Assembly: GCA_013180565.1 (NCBI GenBank)
Contig: QBUN01000315.1
Coordinates: 1-7,755, forward strand
Length of the DNA: 7,755 bases
From: Candidatus Methanophaga sp. GoMg3.2
GTDB lineage: Archaea > Halobacteriota > Syntropharchaeia > Alkanophagales > Methanospirareceae
Direction: 5' to 3'
A program made the translations under genes and the position numbers. A model generated the notes under the pieces. The model was not told the origin of the DNA. It made no database searches and saw nothing but the letters and a program-made list of their open reading frames with translations. This document shows, piece after piece, positions 1 to 4,805 of the stretch (the first letter of the stretch is position 1; each line of letters begins with the position of its first letter).

Positions 1-142
1 GCACAGGCTCAGTAGCAACTACGGTAAGTTCTGTCCCTTCAGAAATACCCAAATCAGCCAGGTTTCCTTTTACTTCTGAACCGCCGCCTATCGCCTTTAC
101 CGTTACTTCTACTTCTGGTTCGACTTCAGTTAATTGTTTCAT
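1..142 (-). CDS. feoA: FeoA-domain protein, N-terminal part (3' end outside window)
   Basis: The first 47 codons of a gene running off the left edge. The translation starts MKQLTEVEPEVEV, then carries the FeoA hallmark: an 'AIGGGSEVKGNLADLGI' segment (residues 17-33), Gly-36 in 'SEGTEL', then beta-strand-like residues 'TVVATEPV'. FeoA domains are small SH3-like folds that in bacteria bind or modulate the FeoB ferrous-iron transporter. The start is well supported: GTGGAG lies 5 nt before the ATG, the most conventional Shine-Dalgarno spacing in the window. It sits downstream of the secreted-protein operon, separated by 326 bp holding a terminator and TTAGG/CCTAA dyads, so it probably has its own metal-responsive promoter. 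Only the N-terminal half is visible. It may be a stand-alone FeoA or the start of a longer protein, so the symbol is provisional. Confidence 0.75.
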   Translation of the reverse strand, partial: MKQLTEVEPEVEVTVKAIGGGSEVKGNLADLGISEGTELTVVATEPV

Positions 143-163
143 TTTTTCTCCACTCTATTACAT

Positions 164-171
164 CTATAAAG
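164..171 (-). promoter_or_regulatory. candidate TATA box of the FeoA-like gene
   Basis: On the minus strand the 8 bp read CTTTATAG, close to the archaeal TTTAWATA consensus. They directly abut the TTAGGAAT half-site at 172-179. The usual 25-bp TATA-to-start distance would put transcription initiation at about the ATG at 142. That would make the message leaderless, which sits awkwardly with the good Shine-Dalgarno site at 148-151. The true start may therefore come from another box. Confidence 0.35.
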
Positions 172-197
172 TTAGGAATACAAAAAGCATTCCCTAA
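172..197. promoter_or_regulatory. imperfect TTAGG...CCTAA dyad (candidate operator)
   Basis: On the plus strand TTAGGAAT (172-179) is answered by ATTCCCTAA (189-197), an inverted repeat broken only by one extra C. TTAGG/CCTAA half-sites are characteristic of DtxR/IdeR-type metal-dependent repressors, the family that usually controls iron uptake. The dyad sits 30-55 bp before the start codon of the FeoA-like gene, where a bound repressor would block transcription. The 26-bp span is longer than the classical 19-bp DtxR box, so the assignment is an inference. Confidence 0.5.
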
Positions 198-203
198 AAA
201 GAT

Positions 204-254
204 TCGGTTTTGCATAACAAACCTAAAAAAGTTAGGTTTTGAGACGAAAACCGA
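204..254. promoter_or_regulatory. 51-bp double dyad with TTAGG/CCTAA core
   Basis: Two perfect 8-bp inverted repeats share the same centre (base 229). The inner pair is AAACCTAA (219-226) and TTAGGTTT (232-239) with a 5-nt spacer. The outer pair is TCGGTTTT (204-211) and AAAACCGA (247-254), each separated from the inner arms by 7 nt. A shared centre is unlikely to be accidental. The element could be an operator for two stacked regulator dimers, or, if transcribed, an RNA hairpin with a symmetric internal loop. The CCTAA/TTAGG core links it to the dyad at 172-197 and suggests metal-dependent control of the FeoA-like gene. Confidence 0.55.
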
Positions 255-445
255 TGATTTTCGTGCTGTCAACTCAATGCGATCAGAAGCTTAAAATACT
301 GCCCTTGTGGAGAATAAGCGATATGTACGCCTGTAAGGGATGCTTTATATGTGTTTGTAATATAATACTGTTCTAATTCTGCCAATATAGATGTGATAAC
401 GTATCATTCATCCATCCAATTCACCAATGAAGAGCTGGTCATCGG

Positions 446-462
446 AAAAAGTGAGAAAAAAA
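446..462 (-). terminator. oligo-T terminator of the secreted-protein operon
   Basis: Seven nucleotides after the stop codon of the FmdE-like gene, the minus strand has a T7 run (462-456), and after a short CTCAC spacer a T5 run (450-446). Archaeal RNA polymerase commonly terminates at such T tracts without a hairpin. No strong stem precedes them. Confidence 0.55.
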
Positions 463-468
463 TGTTCA

Positions 469-1272
469 TCACCTGTTCCTTCTAAGCACCATACAGGCAA
501 CTGCTAAAATAGCTGCAATTGTAAATACCACCTCAAATCCCGGCTCTTTCGGTGCTGGTACTGGCGCTGGTTTTTTTACACCCTCAAAAAGTTCCTGGTC
601 GGGTTGCAGTAAAAACTTATCCCTCGTATCTGCCCATTTCGACTTGAATGTCTTCTTTTCCGCTGCCGTTGCTTCTGCTGGTATACTGAACTTCACCTTT
701 TTCCGTAGTTCGAAGTAGCCTTCCGGGAACACTTCCTCTTTCACTGCGACCTCGTAACAGTCCCCAGTTGATTTTCGGCAGATATCAAACCTGAAATTAT
801 CTCGAGTATTATCCTTTGATATTTTCTTCAAGTTCGATTGGCTCAGGTCCATTACTTCAGTCCCGTCAGGCAGAATTACCTTATATTCGCCTTCCGTTTT
901 CGTTTCTATCCCCGCCCCTGTCCCCGTAATGTATCGAAAACAATCCTTGGAACCAAGGGTAGCAAGCCTGCTGATTATCTGGATGTCCTCTCTTGCGGGT
1001 ATCTCCTCGCCCCATAGTTCCGATATTCCTAACTGAGATGCCCTGAATGCACAAGCTCCACATCCACAAATAGCTCCGTGATAGTTCCCTACGTCTTCTA
1101 TTGATATTTCAAGCAGCGTATCACCGTCATAAATTGAAATGGGCGCTAACTCGTATTCCGGTAGCGGTTTGGCACCCGGCATGTGTGCATCAACGGAAAT
1201 AATCGCTGTAGATACTGCAAGCAAAATCAACGACACAACCACAACTGTTTTTATTTTATCTATTCTTTTCAT
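469..1272 (-). CDS. exported FmdE-like protein with PGF-CTERM anchor
   Basis: A 267-residue surface protein. Residues 1-29 form a signal peptide (Lys-rich start, Val/Leu/Ile core, cleavage predicted after VDA, leaving His-30 first). Residues about 55-195 resemble the FmdE family (PF02663): 'YHGAICGCGACAFRA' at 64-78 matches the family's HGH-x-C metal-binding region, and 'CFRYITGTGAG' at 111-121 matches the conserved TG motif. C69, C71, C74, C111, C165 and C172 are available for metal or disulfides. The segment GYFELRKK (185-192) is shared with both upstream paralogs. A Pro/Ala linker leads to PGF at 244-246, a hydrophobic helix and RRNR, an archaeosortase-type anchor. FmdE proteins are named from formylmethanofuran dehydrogenase operons but their role is unclear; an exported form is not expected in that enzyme. 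It is the last gene of the three-gene operon, and its Shine-Dalgarno site overlaps the stop of the gene before it. Confidence 0.75.
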   Translation of the reverse strand: MKRIDKIKTVVVVSLILLAVSTAIISVDAHMPGAKPLPEYELAPISIYDGDTLLEISIEDVGNYHGAICGCGACAFRASQLGISELWGEEIPAREDIQIISRLATLGSKDCFRYITGTGAGIETKTEGEYKVILPDGTEVMDLSQSNLKKISKDNTRDNFRFDICRKSTGDCYEVAVKEEVFPEGYFELRKKVKFSIPAEATAAEKKTFKSKWADTRDKFLLQPDQELFEGVKKPAPVPAPKEPGFEVVFTIAAILAVACMVLRRNR

Positions 1273-1286
1273 TTTTTTTTCTTTAC

Positions 1287-2501
1287 TTACCTCCTCCTAT
1301 ACCTCACTATCACAACGGCTATAATCCCTACAATAATTATCACGAATGATACTGCACCGCCAATAGGAGCCACATCCGTTCCTTTACTTTTCACGTTAGA
1401 AAGATAGGTCGTCAGGTCGCTATGCTTGAGTTCTACAGTCTCTCTACTATCTTTCAGTTTTAACGGCTTCTGTTCTGTGATCACCGTTGCCAAGTCGGTA
1501 GAATGGATATGAACCTCACTTGAAAAATCTTTGAGCTTTTTCAGCTCCTCCAACATCTCACTCCCTTTTTCCTTTACCTTATCCGCATCATTAATCTTTT
1601 CTATCTCGTCTAGATACCCCCCGGTCCTGTATATAGAAGCCATGAGTTTATGCGCCAGGTCATGCAACATCGCTGCCTCCACTTCGCCCTTACCCATCTC
1701 TTCTGCTAATGGCACAATCGTGCCGTGTATTAACTCATGCATTTCACTTATAAGCTCTGAAGCTTCCTCGAACTCCTCACGCAGAGTTCCCACCTCTCCT
1801 TTATCTCCTGTTTCGGCAAGTCCCGCAACAAGATAGAGCATAGTACCTTCATCTCCCACTTTGCCTATGATGAATTCATCGAGGTGGTGGGCATAATTGT
1901 CGTGAAGTTCATTTGATAGCCTCTTTCCTATTGACTCTGTGAGTTTAGATGAGACCTTGCCTTCCATATCACCAAGCCGACTTTCTTCATACCACTTCAG
2001 TGTCTCACCTCTTGCCTTTTTGTTCCTTAGCTCGAAGTAGCCTGCCGGAAATATGCCAGGAATTTCTTCCTCTGCTTTCCATACGTATTCCTTGCCACTC
2101 CTCATATCGACAAACGTAAATTCAAAGTTCTCTGCTTTTAGGTCATTCTCGCCTGTTCCTTCCAGTGCGTTAATCTCATATTTGCCAGGTTTCTCGCTTA
2201 TCCATTCCGGTGGTGCATCTCCCACCGATTGACCTATGATAACCTGAATGACCTGCTCAGCAGCGGGAGCTGGCAGTTTACTGATTATTTTTAAGTCGCT
2301 TCGCCGCGGTGCTTCACCTTCCCAGAGGTTATCTATGGCATCACCTGCTGCACGATATACAAAATCTGCGGAGAAATCTTTCACCGCTCCTGCTTCTTCT
2401 GCTGCTGCTACTTGAACTGGGAGTGCATTTACCAATATCGCCGCTAATATTATCACTACTGCGGTGGCTCTAATTTTTCTCCATCCCTTTTCTTTTTTCA
2501 T
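1287..2501 (-). CDS. exported protein: degenerate FmdE-like domain + His-rich helical domain + C-terminal anchor (paralog 2)
   Basis: A 404-residue protein of unknown function. A signal peptide covers about 1-33. Residues 44-165 align with the FmdE-like part of the 267-residue neighbour (YRA; LW-x-GE-x-P-x-R-x-D; IIS-x-L; FP-x-GYFELR), but the HGxxC/CxxC metal motif is absent. Residues 175-365 are strongly helical and His-rich: H200, H205, H206, HELIH (255-259), HDLAH (280-284), HIH (331-333) and H360. The i/i+4 pairs place His side chains on one helix face, as in metal or heme sites, but no CxxCH heme motif exists. Residues about 379-399 form a membrane anchor followed by RYRRR, without PGF. 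It begins 4 nt after the paralog upstream, whose last codons supply AAGGAG, so the two are translationally coupled. It is about 85% identical to that paralog over residues 44-361. Confidence 0.8.
   Translation of the reverse strand: MKKEKGWRKIRATAVVIILAAILVNALPVQVAAAEEAGAVKDFSADFVYRAAGDAIDNLWEGEAPRRSDLKIISKLPAPAAEQVIQVIIGQSVGDAPPEWISEKPGKYEINALEGTGENDLKAENFEFTFVDMRSGKEYVWKAEEEIPGIFPAGYFELRNKKARGETLKWYEESRLGDMEGKVSSKLTESIGKRLSNELHDNYAHHLDEFIIGKVGDEGTMLYLVAGLAETGDKGEVGTLREEFEEASELISEMHELIHGTIVPLAEEMGKGEVEAAMLHDLAHKLMASIYRTGGYLDEIEKINDADKVKEKGSEMLEELKKLKDFSSEVHIHSTDLATVITEQKPLKLKDSRETVELKHSDLTTYLSNVKSKGTDVAPIGGAVSFVIIIVGIIAVVIVRYRRR
1289..1297 (-). promoter_or_regulatory. Shine-Dalgarno site overlapping the upstream gene's stop
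   Basis: The minus strand reads GGAGGAGGT here. It encodes the final Arg codons and the first base of the TAA of the upstream gene, and it is the only strong ribosome site for the 267-residue gene. The distance from GGAGG to the ATG at 1272 is 17 nt, unusually long and filled with A-rich sequence ending in an eight-A run. This suggests translational coupling. No better-spaced start was found. Confidence 0.6.
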
Positions 2502-3600
2502 ATCCTCACTTGCTCCTTTTTACCACTATCCCAAGTGCTGCAAGCCCGACAACGAGTATTCCAAAGGTTATTGCACCACCTGTGGGAAACGGTTCTTTTT
2601 CTTCCTCTTCAGCCTCACTCATTTTCGATAGGTATGCTGTCAGGTCGCTATGTTCGATATTGACTGCTTCTCTACCGTCTTTCAGCTTTAACGGCTTCTG
2701 CTCTGTAATCACCGTTGCCAGGTCGGTAGAATGGATGTGAACCTCACTTGAAAATTCTTTGAGCTTCTTCATCTCGTCCAACATCTCACTCCCTTTTTCC
2801 TTTACCCTCTCTACGTCATCGGTCTTTTCTATCTCGTCCAGATACCCCCCGGTCCTGTATATAGAAGCCATGAGTTTATGCGCCAGGTCATGCAACATCG
2901 CTGCTTCCACTTCGCCCTTACCCATCTCCTCTGCTACTGGCACCATTTCGCCGTGTATCAACTCATGCATTTCACTTATAAGCTCTGAGGCTTCCTCGAA
3001 CTCCTCACGCAGAGTTTCCACCTCTCCTTTGTCCCCACTTTCAGCAAGTCCCGCAGCAAGATCAAGCATAGTACCTTCATCCCCCACTTTGCCTATGATG
3101 AATTCATCGAGGTGGTGGGCATAATTGTCGTGAAGTTCATTCGATAGCCGCTTTCCTATGGATTCTGTAAGTTTAGATGATACTTTCTCTTCCATATCAC
3201 CAAGCCGACTTTCTTCATACCACGTCAATGTCTCACCTCTTGCCTTTTTGTTCCTTAGCTCGAAGTAGCCTGCCGGGAATATACCAGGGATTTCTTCCTC
3301 TGCTTTCCATACGTATTCCTTGCCGCTCCTCACGGCAGCAAAAGCAAATTCAAAGTTCTCTGCCTTCTGGTTTTCCTCGCTCGTTCCTCCAGGTGCTTTA
3401 AGCTCGTATTTGCCCGGCTCCATGCTTGTCCATTCTGGTGGTGCTTCTCCCTCCGGCTGACCTATGATAACCTGAATGACCCGCTCAGCAGCCGGAGTTG
3501 GTAATTTACTGTTTATCTTTATGTCACTTCGCCGCGGTGCTTGGCCTTCCCACAGGTTATCTATGGCATCGCTTATCGCTCTGTATGCAAAATCCGCAGA
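1419..3600 (-). repeat. tandem gene duplication, two 954-bp copies
   Basis: Positions 1419-2372 and 2647-3600 are colinear copies with a constant offset of 1228 bp and no gaps in the protein alignment. By eye about 49 of 318 residues differ. The His-rich half is nearly unchanged: all ten His are kept and DNA runs of more than 50 bp are identical, for example around 1861-1910 against 3089-3138. Most differences lie in the FmdE-like half. Signal peptides and C-terminal anchors outside the copies have diverged. Confidence 0.9.
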
Positions 3601-3792
3601 AACGTCTATCTCTGCTGCTCCCCCGCCTGCTCCTGCTGCTCCTTCCACGTATTTCGGGCATTCTTCTATCGGCACCCAGCCTTCTGGTATATGCGCCTGC
3701 ACCGGAAACGCGAATGCACTGAGCAATACCGTTGCCAGTACTATTCCTATTACAGCAGTTTTGAGTTTTCTCCTGCTCTTTTCTCTTTCCAT
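2506..3792 (-). CDS. exported protein: degenerate FmdE-like domain + His-rich helical domain + C-terminal anchor (paralog 1)
   Basis: A 428-residue protein, first gene of the three-gene operon; function unknown. The signal peptide ends near VQA (residue 33), making His-34 the predicted mature N-terminus, as in the 267-residue protein. A short segment with C45 and an Ala/Gly-rich linker (51-60) follows and is missing from the sister copy. Residues 65-186 are FmdE-like without the Cys motif. Residues 196-386 form the His-rich helical domain: H221, H226, H227, HELIH (276-280), HDLAH (301-305), HIH (352-354), H381. An acidic stretch EAEEEEKE (403-410) precedes a Gly-rich membrane anchor (about 414-424) ending KRSK, with no PGF. 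The ribosome site GAGGTGAT lies 9 nt before the ATG and is continuous with a TAGAG pentamer repeat in the leader. Confidence 0.8.
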   Translation of the reverse strand: MEREKSRRKLKTAVIGIVLATVLLSAFAFPVQAHIPEGWVPIEECPKYVEGAAGAGGGAAEIDVSADFAYRAISDAIDNLWEGQAPRRSDIKINSKLPTPAAERVIQVIIGQPEGEAPPEWTSMEPGKYELKAPGGTSEENQKAENFEFAFAAVRSGKEYVWKAEEEIPGIFPAGYFELRNKKARGETLTWYEESRLGDMEEKVSSKLTESIGKRLSNELHDNYAHHLDEFIIGKVGDEGTMLDLAAGLAESGDKGEVETLREEFEEASELISEMHELIHGEMVPVAEEMGKGEVEAAMLHDLAHKLMASIYRTGGYLDEIEKTDDVERVKEKGSEMLDEMKKLKEFSSEVHIHSTDLATVITEQKPLKLKDGREAVNIEHSDLTAYLSKMSEAEEEEKEPFPTGGAITFGILVVGLAALGIVVKRSK

Positions 3793-3806
3793 TTAGTTCG
3801 TATCAC

Positions 3807-3886
3807 CTCTACTCCACTCTACTCTACTTGTTTACAATCCGCTCTACTCTTCTCTACTTCACTCTCTTTTGCTTTACTCTCCTTCC
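3807..3886 (-). repeat. degenerate pentamer repeat (TAGAG)n in the operon leader
   Basis: Read in steps of five on the plus strand, the 80 bp are mostly CTCTA or one-base variants (CTCCA, CTCTT, CTTCA, CTCTC, CTTTA), interrupted by three unrelated units at 3827-3841. Exact CTCTAC occurs at 3807, 3817, 3822, 3842 and 3852, always in the same 5-bp phase. In the transcript this is a purine-rich GUAGAG ladder that runs into the ribosome site of the 428-residue gene. Confidence 0.75.
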
Positions 3887-3889
3887 CCC

Positions 3890-3912
3890 AAAAAATAAGG
3901 GGAAAAAAATTT
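3890..3912 (-). terminator. T-rich terminator after the His-rich protein gene
   Basis: About 37 nt after the stop codon at 3949, the minus strand has a T7 run (3909-3903), then CCCC, then a T6 run (3895-3890). TTCCCC and GGGGAA arms (3884-3889 and 3899-3904 on the plus strand) could also form a 6-bp hairpin with a 9-nt loop. Either reading suits archaeal termination between the 247-residue gene and the three-gene operon. No clear TATA box was found for the operon downstream of it, so some read-through is possible. Confidence 0.5.
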
Positions 3913-3948
3913 GTTTGTTTATCATTGTTGTGGTAATCACACACACCC

Positions 3949-4692
3949 TCACCTCTTCCTTCTGTGCACCAAGTAGGCAACTGCAGAAATACCTGCAATA
4001 GCGAAAATAGCTTCGAATCCTGGTGGTGTTGGTGTCGGTGTCGATGCTGCTGCTGGCGCCGCCGCCGCTGGTGCTGCTGCTGCTATTGTATATTCAAGGT
4101 CTTCTAAATTGAGCCTCATCGCTTTGCTAGCATCATCGAACGCATGCAGAGCATTGTGTATATCGTCTGCAGCACTTTTGGCTTCCGGTGATGCTATGAC
4201 ATCCGGATCCTCTATAAGTACATGTACCAACTCATGTGGCGCTTTACCTGTAACCGGCAACTCCATTGCAGTTACAAAGTCACCTGCATCTATAGTATCT
4301 TGATGTAGTTTTCGCAGTGCTTCGATTTTTCCCACAGTAACCAAAATTTTTGCTGTGTCCTTCTCAGGCGCGGATTTGTACGTATCAAGTTTCGCGATAT
4401 TGTTTTCCATATAAACAGCGATATGCGCGAGAGCATGGGAACTCAGATGAACTGTCTCCGCCTTAGCTGCCACTTCTTCCGGTATACCTTCGACACCAAG
4501 GATCGCGTCCGTCTGCATGTGTATGACCTCAGTGGCGTCTATAAGCTCAGCCATATCTTTGTCAATTCCTTCCACCACTGCTGATATATCTAGCGCCATG
4601 ACTGGCGCAACACTCGTTAGAGCTAACAACATTGCTATTGCTACCGCAACAATTCCAACCATTCTTTTTGTGTACATCTTTCTTTTTTTCAC
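3949..4692 (-). CDS. exported His-rich helical protein with PGF-CTERM anchor
   Basis: A protein of 247 residues from the GTG, or 242 from the ATG at 4677; function unknown. The ATG is preferred because GGAGG (4696-4692) overlaps the GTG itself; the ATG then lies 14 nt downstream, a long gap but typical of this operon. A signal peptide is cleaved near VMA (residue 33). The mature part is all-helical with i/i+4 His series: H58; H82, H86, H90 (HLSSHALAH); H120; HELVH (143-147); H169 and H173 (HNALH). HELVH plus H169 (26 residues later) mirrors HELIH plus HDLAH (25 later) in the 404/428-residue proteins, so they probably share a domain. The IH-x-PEEVAA-x-HLSSH and VH-x-SPEAKSAA-x-HNALH halves also look like an internal duplication. 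An Ala/Pro and TPTPTP linker, typical of surface glycoproteins, leads to PGF at 224-226, a hydrophobic helix and HRRKR. Metal or heme binding is inferred. Confidence 0.75.
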   Translation of the reverse strand: MKKRKMYTKRMVGIVAVAIAMLLALTSVAPVMALDISAVVEGIDKDMAELIDATEVIHMQTDAILGVEGIPEEVAAKAETVHLSSHALAHIAVYMENNIAKLDTYKSAPEKDTAKILVTVGKIEALRKLHQDTIDAGDFVTAMELPVTGKAPHELVHVLIEDPDVIASPEAKSAADDIHNALHAFDDASKAMRLNLEDLEYTIAAAAPAAAAPAAASTPTPTPPGFEAIFAIAGISAVAYLVHRRKR

Positions 4693-4696
4693 CTCC
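4692..4696 (-). promoter_or_regulatory. Shine-Dalgarno site that argues for the ATG start at 4677
   Basis: The minus strand reads TATAGGAGGTGAAAA. The GGAGG includes the first base of the in-frame GTG, so it cannot serve that codon. The next in-frame start is the ATG at 4677. The two candidates differ by five residues (MKKRK), all upstream of the signal-peptide core. Confidence 0.6.
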
Positions 4697-4728
4697 TATA
4701 ATTTTTGTTTTATTTACCTCTTTTTTAG

Positions 4729-4805
4729 TTGAGGATATTCAGACCAATGTGATTACTTTTTATTTGTGTTTTTTTTGTTTTTTATTGGGGAACTTATATC
4801 CTCAA
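4729..4805. repeat. 10-bp inverted repeat flanking an A/T-rich loop
   Basis: TTGAGGATAT (4729-4738) and ATATCCTCAA (4796-4805) are perfect 10-bp inverted copies. Just inside lie CCAAT (4744-4748) and ATTGG (4784-4788), centred within one base of the outer arms. The stop codon of the 161-residue gene (4804-4802) lies inside the right arm. On the transcribed strand the loop is A-rich, with no T run, so it does not look like a terminator. It may be an RNA stem protecting a 3' end or separating expression of the feo genes from the surface genes. Confidence 0.6.

Larger units (their letters stand above)
143..468. other. 326-bp intergenic region with terminator and putative iron-type operators
   Basis: No credible protein or tRNA/rRNA gene was seen on either strand. 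Read on the minus strand, it first has oligo-T runs that probably end the secreted-protein operon (446-462), then about 180 bp without recognised content. Two dyad-symmetric elements follow (204-254 and 172-197), then a TATA-like CTTTATAG (164-171) and a Shine-Dalgarno site just before the FeoA-like gene. A second TATA-like string (CATATAAA on the minus strand, 344-351) lies further upstream, but its orientation is ambiguous. Low G+C compared with the flanking genes fits a regulatory region. Confidence 0.7.

Noticed and set aside
344..351. TATA-like string in the intergenic region
   Set aside because: Readable on either strand and without a clear BRE; no plus-strand gene follows, and on the minus strand it lies about 200 nt from the next start, so it is kept only as a note.
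143..468. tRNA or CRISPR content in the longest gene-free stretch
   Set aside because: No cloverleaf-like arms, CCA-adjacent acceptor or regularly spaced direct repeats were seen.
1272..1280. nine-base homopolymer at a start codon as a slippage site
   Set aside because: It lies just before and at the ATG, so slippage would not shift the coding frame; at most it changes ribosome-site spacing.
1531..1836. plus-strand open frame of 101 codons, with a near copy at 2759-3124
   Set aside because: It is the antisense of the duplicated His-rich coding region; its Ser-rich translation has no domain, and the two copies exist only because the minus-strand gene is duplicated.
3541..3936. plus-strand open frame of 131 codons
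   Set aside because: It overlaps the start of the 428-residue gene and the pentamer repeat; composition is Ser/Tyr/Phe-rich with no motif or ribosome site.
469..4692. possible multiheme cytochromes, given the many His and an ANME-like setting
   Set aside because: No CxxCH motif occurs in any of the four exported proteins.
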